Shown here piece by piece: positions 12,609-23,829 of a stretch of DNA of 64,000 nt. The position numbers and the translations under genes were made by a program. Source of the stretch: Varroa destructor. Lineage: Eukaryota; Arthropoda; Arachnida; Mesostigmata; Varroidae. The first letter of the stretch is position 1, and every line of letters starts with the position of its first letter. The stretch lies in contig NW_019211459.1 in NCBI RefSeq assembly GCF_002443255.2, forward strand, positions 4,029,669 through 4,093,668, given 5' to 3'. The notes beneath the pieces are model-generated. The model had not been told where the DNA came from. It searched no databases and saw only the letters and a list, made by a program, of their open reading frames with translations.

Positions 12609-13241
12609 GCGCTGGACGAAAGCTACAGACGCAACATGTGCTGCCAAACGAGTGGGACTTTACAACAACCCTATCTAGCCCTGTCACAAAAGTGCAAGCT
12701 AACAGCTGGCAGCTATGGGGAAAATGACTGAATTACGCTTGACAAAAGGCGTTCGCTATGCTATCAAGACATGTGCTCCAAAGTTGCGCGTGTTCTAATA
12801 ACTTAGAGAGTAAAATATTTGTTTGCTTGTCTTAATGACTCGTTGTGGTAGGCTCACCTCGTTTCATAGTGGAAGCTAGTGTATGATAGAATGGCTCGGC
12901 AATACGGGACGTAAAGGTTGGAAACAACGAAAATGTGTGTTCGATTTTGATTTTTTTTTTAATATATTTCCTTAAGTGTTTAGTGGTCTTCTTCATGCTA
13001 TGGAGAAAAACGATGCAATACTAGATTGCACAATACTAGAGAGTATTAAGCGCTGAAACCACTCAGTATCAATACTCTCTATAGCCCGGACATTGTCTAT
13101 GGCACGCTATACATCACAACCCCTTAATACAAGTACTAGAAACATGTTCGACAATTTACTGTATAGTCAACGATTTACATTGAAGAAATTCGGTAGGGGG
13201 TGACGGAAACGCAAATGTTACGCTTAATCAGATATTCTAGC

Positions 13242-13242
<1 letters not shown>

Positions 13243-13272
<30 letters not shown>
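13243..13272. repeat. (TA)15 microsatellite
   Basis: About fifteen perfect TA units, with a decayed TA extension just downstream. It accounts for the Tyr-Ile repeats of a short spurious ORF overlapping it. Confidence 0.9.
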
Positions 13273-13281
<9 letters not shown>

Positions 13282-14706
13282 GTGATTGTATTAATATGGA
13301 GGTGTCGTTTAATAAAAATTTCGTTGATACGCACAGTAGTAGCGCATCAACGGTACGCGACGAACTTCTACGAGAGTCTATGGATGTTCCAAATGAATCA
13401 AGCCACCCGTATAGCTACATAAACATCTATTAGCTTGTTAGTTAGCAAGCAAGCACAGCTCAGAGGTCAATACGAGTGCCTCTTCTACAGAATCAACTTC
13501 CATCGCTTGGGTAACTTATTTTGTTTCAGAAAAATAGAATTAAATATATCTTTATTTTGCTGGCAGAGTTAATCGGATTGCTGAAAGTAATTAGATTCTA
13601 TCTAGTACATGCACCGATTGAGGGTTTTCTTGCCCGAAACCCACCGTCACTCATCGCTATCTAATGGTTACTGCCCATTTTAGATGTATTACACATAGCT
13701 GTACATTATATTAGCTTTTTTCTATTTCGCCAAGCGTTCCTGCATGCTATGCACCCATATAGTCTATAACAACATTATCTTTATGGGCTGTTTTTTCTAA
13801 GGCTGTATCCTAATTATATTCGGTGCGTCCAAGCAAGCATGTGTACGAGCTAATTGGACCTTGCTCGGTGCACGATAATCTGGATCGCATGAATCGGACC
13901 ATCGTATTTCTGTAGCAAGGTTTTTCTTTGACAAGTTCCCTTGCAGAAGCTCGCGACCTTTGAAGCATGGTACCTTGCCCCAAATGGTCTACGGGCAAAT
14001 AAATAGCAATGGTCAATCTTTAAGCCAGCCCGTAAAACAAGTCGATATCATCGTATTGACGAGTCTAGGTAATCAGGCGGGGCACATTTACGTTCAGACG
14101 CGTAGGTTTTAGTGAACCGCTCGCCTACTAACTATCCCCGAATCACTATATATTTATATACTAACCTTCCACGAGAAGATGGGCAAGAAGTTGCGTTTGT
14201 CTACACGATATTCGCTGATCTATACCTGAATCAGTTAAGTGTCTCCGATGCCTATCTACCATATTTGATCAACATGTATTCACTTTCTCTGTATTTTAGA
14301 ATCAATAGAAAAGTATATGCCTTTCAACTGTCGGCCTTGCAAATCCTTTGTAACTTATATATGGGCAATGAAGGGTCCACCTGAAAAGAGCATTGCACTT
14401 GTCACATTTTTCGTGCTCTGAAGAAACTTGAAACGGTTTGGTGTTATAATTTGGAACAAACTGCTCGTTGCATTGTTTTTGCGACGGCCACGTCTACCAT
14501 CGGACTGTCATTTTGGGAGGCCTTATCGCCTGCGTTGAACGTGCACCTAGGCGCGTTGGAACGAATATATGACGACATATATATTCATATTATATCTACA
14601 ACGTTCCTTCGAGGCGAGAACGCCTGCCATCCAGCACCAATAAACCGCCTCCCCTATTTCTATGTCCTATATCTGCGTAACCTAACCTCTCTATTAAGTT
14701 AAATAG

Positions 14707-14918
14707 ATTTGGCTACGAGCCGAAGTTGCTCGACCCAGCCGAACCCGTCGATATTGAGAGCGAATATTCTGCTATTGCTGCTAAAGCGACGCCCGCCTCC
14801 AGAAAGAAGCTGTGTGAGATGTCTCTCATGGAAAAGAGCGGGATACGACCCAGCCCGAAGGAGGATTTGCGAACGCTTGCTTTTAATTTCCTTTCCTTAG
14901 TCGTCCAACGAAAAAAAA
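14707..14918 (+). CDS. Internal exon 3 of the 2893 gene
   Basis: After an AATAG acceptor preceded by pyrimidine-rich sequence, the frame takes one base (A) and so fits the phase-2 end of exon 2, making AAA (Lys). It then reads FGYEPKLLDPAEPVDI, and later RKKLCEMSLMEK and KEDLRTLAFNFL. This acidic/basic, non-repetitive composition is the most protein-like stretch of the chain. The downstream boundary is less certain: GTAGGG after an A8 run is my choice (phase 1). The frame stays open to a stop at 15098-15100, so a terminal exon is possible. The last part, rich in Cys and Ser, looks intronic. Family not recognised. Confidence 0.45.
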
Positions 14919-15100
14919 GTAGGGAGCTGGTCCCGGAAGAGAGAAAAGGGAAGGGTCTCCTTCCGTCAACCTTCAGCGGGGATTTCTGCTTCGGAAGTTG
15001 TTGCTGTAGCAGCAGCTGCCATTGTGGAAGACTAACACGCTATTCAGTGCCTGACAGAGGTCGCCCGAACCCAGCGAAAGCGGTTCAGAAATCAAATTAG

Positions 15101-17361
15101 CCGTAATCCATACTCATTGGAAATTGTCATTTAGACAAGATTTAGATTTGGCCAAAGATTCCGGTTTACAGCGGACGCGTATAGAATAAGGAATGATAAC
15201 TGTAGGAAAAATGGCATTGGAATGGAGGTCATCTATAGTGAGCGTAAGTGCGAACCATTTTATACGACGTAACATTTTGTCTCATAATATTTCTATATTA
15301 CGAGCGTTGCTTTGTACAGATATTGATGGAATTAATAACAGCGAAGGATTGGCAACGAGCCTTTTAAGTAGCACAACTGGTCAGTATTTTTATTAATTAT
15401 CGTGTTTATTTTTGCAAAAATTGTGCAAAGACGCCCAACGTTTTCAACGTCGATATTGTCGTAATGCATAACAAAGCTTGGGGCATCATGGAACCTCTTC
15501 TAAACATTCGCCGAGGCGCCGATTATAATTATAGCACTGAAATTGTTGGTACAATAACAAACTAGGACAAATTGTTAAGCTCAACAGCGCTGAATTAGTC
15601 CTCTCAACGGCTTGCGCGGTAGACGCACATTTCCGCATATAGCGTTTTCGCAATTTTTAAGTTAGTCTTTTTTGTAACGCAGAAGCTGTCGATACAAGAT
15701 CTTCATTTAAGAGTCATGGTTGAGCATGGCATGAACTATTTTTTGTCACAAGAGATGATTCTTGTCTGTCTAATAAAAAATATGGTGTTCCCAATCGACA
15801 AGAAATAACACTGTTTGAGTTCAATGATTCTCGTAGGGTTTCTTTGATTAGCTAACACCATTACATTATTTCTATATAGGGCAGTTTTGCAAAGTGAAAC
15901 TTACTATATGTTGTGAAACGTTAGTTACGGTACGCACGAGCTCCATCAAACGCCTCTGGCGAATGAAAGAAAAACATGCTATGACCTTACCAGCATGTTA
16001 GCATAGTCTCACTTATCGGTCTGTGAGGGCGTTGAACATAGTGTAATTTATAAAAGTATAAAGATCCTAGTCGGCCAATGCGGTGGCAGCGGCAACAAGA
16101 GTGGCAGCACTTAGAGAAAATGGATAGTGCTTGTACAGATGATTATGAATAGATTAATCGTGTTTTCTGCTTTCGCATTGCCCCTCCTGTTTGGCTCGGC
16201 CATCGCTGCTGTAGCCCTTCCACCGTTACCTTCTATCTCACTTTCGCAATGACGATGAGCTAAAATTAATTAGCATCAGATCAAGCGCACGCAATGGGAT
16301 AGCTCTTCTCTGCGCCAACAGCCACCCTTATCCACGATCTTCGACTTAACAAGAGACGACGAAGCGGTGGCAATGGCAGCGATCTGTTTTTTCTGACGCA
16401 ACGTAGAGTTTTTGTTGTCTATAGCTCCAACTACGTTGCCTACGAAGTAAAAACAGTTATCATATATAGATATAGACACACGACAGGGATTACGAGTCCG
16501 GCCCGCGTGTCACCAGTACGACGTCTGTGTTTGATAGTACCTCTGCGCAAAAGCACTACGACCAACACTCGCCTGGAAGGGGACAAGAAACTGAGAGATC
16601 GACGGGTCGTCTATTCCCGCATCTGACAAATCTCTACCGCTATTTTTTATTAAATTTGATTTAGGTACGCTATACAGAATTGACTTAACAAGAAACAGAA
16701 CTATTATAAGTAAGATAAGAGGTAATTTTACCTATCTTTCATTTAGTCTTGCTTGAACGTGCTGCCCTTACGGTTTTTTACTGGCTGATCCGTTGAGATT
16801 AGTGCGTGTTGATCAATCCCAATGTGCTATTCCATACATCATAACGACGAGACAGCAAACGTCATCTACCGCTAACACAGCTGGGATGCAGCCAGTAAAG
16901 GGGCGTAAAAAATGAGGAAATGCATTTTGTTAGGGCAGGTCATTCGCCGGACCGATCTCCAAGGGGCAAAGATGATAAATGGCTCGAGGACATTTAGGCT
17001 CCAGAAACGGCGAACATATAGGCTGGCCAGCCGAAAACCACATGGAAGTCGTGAAAGCGTTCGCTATTTGTCGAATTTATCTCTATCGCTATTATTTGCT
17101 TTTTATCACGCCCTAGGAGGGCAGTCACGTATAGCGAGGCGCAGTAAACGATGACTGTAGATGCACTACTAAACCCATTTATTGAGAGAAAAAAGCCATG
17201 CGTTCGAATACCAGTTATACATTTTTTAAATTGCCCTCTTGAATTTTTTGCGATTCGGTTATACTTCATTTACCTATGACTACGATATATCCTGCCCGTT
17301 CATTTAAAGCCATGCACTTTTAGTCATATTTAGTATGTAAACAGGATTTTCTTGCCTGCAG
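15101..17361. other. Non-coding stretch
   Basis: Mostly AT-rich. Short ORFs at 15193-15396 (plus), 16276-16479 (minus) and 16912-17269 (both strands) have no splice context or recognisable domains. I see no repeats of note. Confidence 0.4.
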
Positions 17362-17476
17362 ATGCATATCACTACTAGTATACAGGGAGCAAATGTCACC
17401 CAATATGGCCAAATATGAATGGTCGCGAGTGGACCTTCAGGAAAAAGTTCCACACAAATTCACAATTGATTTCTAA
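17362..17476 (+). CDS. Possible terminal exon
   Basis: A good acceptor (TTTTCTTGCCTGCAG) is followed by a frame that takes one base and reads CISLLVYREQMSPNMAKY, then EWSRVDLQEKVPHKF, to a TAA stop. It would accept a phase-2 donor. It does not match exon 3 if that exon ends in phase 1. No AATAAA follows closely. It may be an alternative 3' end or chance. Confidence 0.22.
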
Positions 17477-20400
17477 GAAGCTATATAATTATATACATAT
17501 AGCAATGACGTTTTTCTGAATAGTTTAGCTGCCTTTAACCTGGTAATTGCGGGTCGACGATTTGGAAATTGTACGCGTTTAATATAGGTAACAATAAGAT
17601 CTCCGACGTCATACATCCTAATTCGAGACGCGATATTTGCCACGGTTTAACAGAAATTGCCCTCTAGAAAATGCTTTTGATCTTTCAACGTAATTATAAA
17701 CAGCATACTTCGAACCTGTTCAGTTTAATCCCGCAAAAAAAACTAATTTATTCGTAACAGCTGTACGATAATAAGAACATCTTTAAAGATTCACTGTAGA
17801 GACGACTATTTTTGACATAATTTTATATTTCTGTTTTTTTTTTTCCGTTTAATTAACGTGTTTCTCCGCTGCGATAAGGAATCGTTATATGACAACAATA
17901 TTTTTATACGTTTGTGGTGCTATTCGAGCCATTCAGCTTCTTACTATATCTGTAATTGCTATTAAGGACATTTTGTGGCTGGTGGTGAAGGGAAAAAGGC
18001 TTCCTCGTGTATAATTAGCCTTGTTACGACCTATAGACACCGTAATATTGCTCGCGAATCGATGAAAGCAGCTAATACTAAATATATTTATTATTACACT
18101 CACTTGTAATACGCTGGAAAGTTTGTGCTATTTAGTACGACTTACGCCATGCATGAGTATTATCTGAAATAATACAAACATAATTTTTCTATTATTTAAC
18201 TTATAATATAGTACTACACTCAAACCGGTATCACTGTGCCATATTAACCAATCTCGAATCAAATAAACGATCTCATAGATTTCAGTCTACCTACTTGTAC
18301 TTACTGCCATGTAGTGCCATCCAGCGTTAGATAAGCTAGCCCTGGGTTTATCTGGCAGTTGAGTCCATCTATTATCACACTGACTGTCTACCCAAAATTT
18401 CACAGATCATATCAGGTCATAAATACTATGTTGCAACACGAACTGCAATTCAAATCTATTAAGCTGCTCTAGATACCAATTTGAACAACCCGCCCACTCT
18501 GCACCACTTACGAACTGTGCTATAACGATACGCCTAACTCGACGTGAATTAGATATAATAAAAATACCGCTGCGAGTTGTAAGACTCCAGGGGCTCTTAT
18601 GTTTTCCGACGTCATCTTGCCCTTAGCTCACGCCCCTGAATTACTGCCTGGGCAGGTTGCTTCTCACTGCTGATAGCACTTACATAACCCAGAGAGGTTT
18701 TCGCCGAGATAAAGCTGTCCGACTTCGTCCTTGACGATACCGCTTTTCTCTATGTCGAGATTCATATAATGGCGAACGTACCGTATTGATATCTCGCATT
18801 TAATTAATAATCACAAGGTAGAGTGCATAATGTACGCTGGCGTATGTTTCGGTCTCTTTTGCATCAGAACTTCCAACAAAGCGTCTCGCCTGACAAAGCA
18901 CAGATAATCGTATTCTATTTTTCGTTTACAGAATACGACGGATTAGTTTTAAAAACATCTGCACATTGCCTTAGGAGGCCATGATCAAATTCGAGATTCA
19001 TGCGACGTCTACGTTCGCTTATCGTATATTTCATCATTATCATATATTTATCGTTATACAAAAAAACGTCGTTGTTTTTAGACCAGGTAAGTAGTTGAAG
19101 AAAAAGCAGCGGGAGGTATATAGAATATCCAAGGGCATATTGACTATGGCATGTTCCTTAGAAACGACTGCAGCACACAATACGTCATGGATATTTTCAG
19201 CCGACTATCAAATTCTGGATTGGTCATTACGTGCTGGTAGTCAAATAAACGTGTGCACGCCTTGAAGATGATTTTTGCACCAATCAAATAGCGGAAGCTC
19301 CACCGGCTCTAAGCGACGAGAGCAACGACTAATCAGGAGGGGATGCCCTCTTCCGCCCGCTATTCGCTAGTCATCCACAGGAAACGCATTACACGATCCG
19401 CTTCCGGCCCTTGACCTCGCGTCGAACGCCTCGTCCTTCTCGTGCATTATTCTGTGTACGTTCAACATTAACGCCTAGAACACTGCATGTGAGTTTTTTT
19501 TATACTACTATAGATTTTTAGATAGAGGCAACGGCAAAAAAATAATCTATGGCATCTTGTTCTGTAGCTGATCTAGACGCAAGTAAGCTTTGTCCAGCAA
19601 CAAAACCGATATGCTTCACTGTGATCATTCCCTAGTTCATTTTTTACACCCATCGAGCCTTTAGGCTTAAGGTCGCCATCTACTGGTACCTTTTGAATTT
19701 CGCTAGCTTTCAAATATGATTCTTTAGGATGCGATAAACATGCATATTCAGAAATATATTCTGCGATCATTAGTTTTCATGGCTTGAATGGCATAATCTT
19801 ATAATCTTTTCGAACAAACAGAGAGGTTCCTCTGTCCAGTTTCTAGGTCCATTCCAATAGTGTGTCAGTCTGCCTAGGTTGTGGCTGATTTTCTGTTTCA
19901 GCGTAGGCATAACATGACATACTGGTCTATATATGGCAGCGGCTTACACCGCACATCAAAATAATCTATCCGCCATTACGAACATAAATAATGATTCTCG
20001 AAATCCAGGGCCGATTCGAGGCCCTTGTTCAAGCGACCAACTAGCTAGCTAGTCGGCGAACCACCGGCAAAAGGACCTTCGTTTGCAGGACTGTTCTGGC
20101 GCGCCTGGATAGAAGGAACAATTTGCGGAAGAGTTTCCTGAACTTTTCCTCAGAATGAGCAATAGCGCAAAGACCATCACCGGATGGAACGGGCAACGGC
20201 AGAAAATCGATCGGTATTGCTGAAGCCGAGCGCCGACGGCGAAGGAGCGGTAGCAGCAGCGGGGCGGACAGGCGAACGACGTTTTTAAAGCTTCCTCTGC
20301 TGCTTCATGAGTTCTAGGAGGCACGAACTCAGTAAAGCGCTGAAAAAATACAGGTAAAATAATGAGAAGAAAAGAACGGTTTCAACGAAGTCGGAGGAGA

Positions 20401-21789
20401 ATTGAAGAAGGCAAACAAAGGAAACGCTCCGCACCACTGATAACACCACAGGGCGGTCGTTGATCGAAGAATAGCAATATTAAATTGACGTTGACGGACA
20501 TCGTGCATTGCACGTAAAATGCACTATAAAGGGCGAGAGAAAATACTATCCATAGGGAAGCATTGGTACAAATATAACACATACGCACTTATAGAAGACA
20601 ATTGTAAAGCCATACACTGCAGTCAACATATTAAAAAATACGAGTTAGGTGTACATTTTTTATCGATTAACAATAGATATAAGTGCGCTACCAGAAAATC
20701 ATACATGATTCGTATGTTGAATCACGACCTAACTACATTTAATAATAGTAACAGTGATAACGATAAGTATATTGTTTCAATAATGACCAGTGGAGATACC
20801 TTTTTGCTGCGATCATAATCACTCACTTACATTTCACTATATTGGAAGTACAAGTTACTGACACGTAACGAACTATTGCTTGTTCAGCGACAAAAACAGT
20901 CGGAACGTCTACAACTGCGTTCGCTGCCAAGGAACTTGATTCACGAATGATCGAGAAGTACGGGTACTCTAGCTAAAAATTTTAAATTGTCTCACTCCTT
21001 TCTTATGGGATGTAACAATTAAAAGAACTAGTACATCGAATGATGGATGAGGTGAGCACGTCAAAGCAATTGCAACGAAAAGTTCATTATACAGCCGAAC
21101 TTAGCATGAACTTCAATTGTTCCTAGCATTTTCCCACATGTAATATACATACGACATATGTAATACCCAAACGGGCAAAAGATTAGGTGGCGGCTTGTAT
21201 TTATTTAAAAAACATCTAAACAATGTTTCCTTGGACTACTACACAGTGAGTAACGATAGGACACCAGGCAAACTCACGCATAATCGCTATGAATGGCGTA
21301 ATTGATTTAAATCCGTACTCTCTGTAGTACAGACGGAGATTTCCTGTCTAGATCCTGGAAAGCTGTGCGAATTCGGATTAAAGTTGCATAGACCTATCAG
21401 CTTAGGCCCAAGATTTTTCGACTGGTTGATTCTAGTCAAACCATCCCCCTAATTCTCATTCTGAACCAACCAATATCAGCTGACATAAAAAAAAATTCGG
21501 AGTCTTCCGACCCTCGAAACTCTGCGCCTCTTTCAATAGCATTAGCATTGTTTTCGGTAACGACACTAGACGTAGCTTTCCTTGCCTGAGAATTATAAAT
21601 AACTGTCAATTCTATGAAATCTGGGAGTTATGAGAAGATAATCACACATGCGGAATATTGTATTGATTTTAAAAAAAAACTGTTGTCAAATGGTCGTGAT
21701 CACGTGGCCACTTTCTGGTGTGACAAAGCTTTGCACCTGTCCAACTGAATCCGTTTTCTCTAATGCTTGAATTTTTGTTTGGGTTACAG
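17477..21789. other. Non-coding stretch upstream of the 21.8 kb gene
   Basis: Mostly AT-rich. Isolated splice-like signals occur: an acceptor TTTTTCGTTTACAG at about 18930, a perfect donor CAG-GTAAGT at 19088-19093, and GAG-GTGAGC at about 21047. Either donor could terminate an untranslated first exon of the gene at 21790, but no exon can be delimited. A 65-codon minus frame (19573-19770) is unsupported. A GC-rich patch lies at 20030-20300. Confidence 0.35.
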
Positions 21790-21957
21790 GAGACGAGGCG
21801 TAGAGCCCAGCCATGATGGCGGCACCTCAGGCGTGTTTAGTAGGTCGAAATCTTTTGGCCACTATTTTAGCGCTTTTGCTAGGGATGACCATTTGTCTGC
21901 CTACTGACACCGTCACAACAGGCCCCAACGAAGAAGAATCTGGACTGCACAAAAGAG
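21790..21957 (+). CDS. Prepropeptide exon with signal peptide and Lys-Arg site
   Basis: The exon follows a good acceptor (TTTGGGTTACAG), carries 23 bases of leader, and opens with tandem ATGs at 21813 and 21816. It encodes 48 residues: a short polar N-terminus, a hydrophobic core (LLATILALLLGMTICL), an acidic spacer (PTDTVTTGPNEEESG) and a terminal HKR. It ends at a GAG-GTTAGA donor in phase 1. A signal peptide, short acidic spacer and dibasic cleavage site form the standard layout of arthropod neuropeptide and peptide-hormone precursors. The acceptor upstream of the ATG implies at least one more 5' untranslated exon. No known neuropeptide family is identified from this exon. Confidence 0.6.
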
Positions 21958-22438
21958 GTTAGACAGGAGACATACGACGTAGTAGAAACAGAAGTATCAA
22001 CATTAACACTCGTATTAACTCAAAACGAACCACTAGATAATATAGGCAAAGATCTTTATTCAAACTATAACTAGTTGATTCTGAAACACGTAATCAGCGC
22101 CACATGTTGATTTTCATTACGTATTCGTATGATTATACCAATATTTGTGACACTGCAATTATAAATAGATGCTCGCAAACATCAGCCTCCGCGAGAAAAC
22201 GTTCATATATAGAGAGGAACTACACCTGCAATTTCTTAGTAAGGAGTGGTTTGAGCGAGCGGTGGGTCACGCCGCTAGCCGCTGGCGTCCTTTTCTGTGA
22301 CTGTACTGAAGTCCGTCTTCGTCCTGTTTACGTCTGCTAATACTTTATTCATTGAGTAATAGAGGTTAGGCTGTTTAAGAGTTTACTATTACTATTTTAT
22401 CTGTGTTTTTTTGTTTCCGCTCAATGTCTGTGCCGCAG
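21958..22438 (+). other. Intron of the prepropeptide gene
   Basis: 481 bases, starting GTTAGA and ending in a long T/C-rich tract with TGTGCCGCAG. It contains a short ORF (22104-22340) that is not splice-bounded. Confidence 0.5.
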
Positions 22439-22506
22439 GGGCAAAAAAAAACGAGGAGGCACACGATAACGACCAACGCGATCTATTAGTGCTTCAATTC
22501 GCTTGA
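22439..22506 (+). CDS. Terminal exon of the prepropeptide gene
   Basis: The strong acceptor lets the frame continue in phase from the Lys-Arg site: one G is carried over to make Gly, followed by AKKNEEAHDNDQ, RDLLVLQFA and TGA. The joined product is 70 residues. The sequence after Lys-Arg is a 22-residue basic/acidic peptide with a hydrophobic tail and no amidation Gly or cysteines. It matches no arthropod peptide family I can name. A different downstream acceptor could give another mature peptide, so this exon is less certain than the signal-peptide exon. The AATAAA 17 bases past the stop supports it as the last exon. Confidence 0.45.
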
Positions 22507-22522
22507 AGCCGCCCATCAACTG

Positions 22523-22528
22523 AATAAA
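22523..22528 (+). terminator. Polyadenylation signal AATAAA
   Basis: A canonical hexamer lies 17 bases after the stop of the prepropeptide frame, giving a very short 3' untranslated region. The hexamer is common by chance in AT-rich DNA, so the support comes from its position. Confidence 0.45.
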
Positions 22529-23321
22529 TCACAAATTTGTGCGTAACATTGCTAACGCTTTTGATTAGCTCGGTGCGACTGCCCGTCGCCCCTTTTAGAG
22601 GCTTCTAGTGCCGCCTTTTTATAGCCACCAGGAGGAAATGAACTATTGATCGCTGTTTGTACTGTGAGAGATTTTCCCCAGGGGTACTATGGAATATAAA
22701 GAAGGCTAGTCATATTCGTAATAGCAGTAACAACTAGTGATAGTAGCGGCTATTAACTGGTAGATGGCATGTCCCATGAGTTGCACAATGTTTAGCCACG
22801 TGCTGCTGTGAGCTGTGGCGATAATTTAGGGGGTTCAATAAAAAATCTGAGCGTCTCACAACGGTTCTTTGATCATATTAATACTGTATTCGTCGCTAAA
22901 AATGAGATCAAATAGAACAATTAGGATTTACAGAAATGTCCCACTTGCTAATCGCATAATAAAATCAGTGCGTATAATTACCCTGGTCGATCTAATTTTA
23001 TCAGGTTGTTACTCGTCGGATCCGTCGCCGCTACTAAATGCACCCCTGTCCCGAGTCCTGTCGGGTCATGTGAATGCTGTCTGAGCTGGTAATGCGCAAT
23101 AGATGCATAAAAGTCAACACGTTTCCATGTCCATTAGTAAATCAAGCTGCCGTATTTGTACTCGCTAGCGTGCCTCTCTGCTACCGTATCCGAATAAGAG
23201 CACCCAAATGTCGATGGGTGGCGTATGCAGTCTGCGATACTGCTTTCCTGTAACAGCCTTGCTGAACTGGACGAACCTCTAACCGTCTGAAATCTAAGTC
23301 TTTTGGTCTCCGTGGCACCTG
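22529..23321. other. Non-coding stretch
   Basis: No supportable gene. One short AT-rich plus frame (22869-23084) and two overlapping minus frames further right are unrecognised. Confidence 0.4.
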
Positions 23322-23829
23322 GTGATGCCATATTACCAAATGGTGCCGACAAAAGCCCCGTTGTCTGATAACGTTCATACAATTCAAACCAGCGCTTTTG
23401 CCATCAAAAGGGAAACTCATGATGCCCTTAGCGGCCTGTCAAGCAAGCCGACCCTACGGGTTGCTCAACCAAGTCCAAACCCTAAGCCACGTCAGGTATT
23501 CCCACTGTACAGCTACGGCACAGTTAGAGCAAGCACCTGCTTTGCCTGTTCACAACGTAACGGTCAACGTATCTAGCAACAACCCACCCTATGGCCCAAA
23601 GGCTGGTCGAGCACCCTCGTCCACTGCCGTCGACAGGAAAAATGTATGGTTTCTCTTTGCTCCCATGCCAACATCATCGACGTCTTACTATCGCTACTGC
23701 TTCTGCGAAAGAGGGAAAACGAAACGCCTTACGAGGACCTGTCTGAGGAATTCCTGCCCCCCCAAGAGTCGTAGTGAGGTGGTGAGAACTCGCACAAAGG
23801 CATCCTCTGCGACGCCAAACGGTGCATAG
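23322..23829 (+). CDS. Candidate coding block with two overlapping protein-like frames
   Basis: Frame A starts at an ATG (23322) and runs 58 codons to a CAG-GTATTC donor-like site at 23495. It reads MMPYYQMVPTKAPLSD, and later KPTLRVAQPSPNPKP. Frame B, shifted by one base, is open over 143 codons (23398-23829). From about 23520 it reads AQLEQAPALPVHNVTV and NNPPYGPKAGRAP before a low-quality tail. A real exon in one frame, or a gene interrupted by a one-base indel near 23500, would explain the handover. The 17 bases between the donor-like and acceptor-like sites are too short for an intron. No family is recognised. Two minus frames overlap the left part. Confidence 0.28.

Larger units (their letters stand above)
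6177..14706 (+). other. Long putative intron between exons 2 and 3
   Basis: About 8.5 kb with no convincing exon. It contains a G-rich run (7387-7398), a hairpin at 12553-12608, a TA array (13243-13272) and GC-richer islands at 10130-10620 and 11160-11700. The islands hold long but unrecognised ORFs. AT-rich parts between 8000 and 9900 and between 12600 and 14400 show nothing else I can support. Confidence 0.35.
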
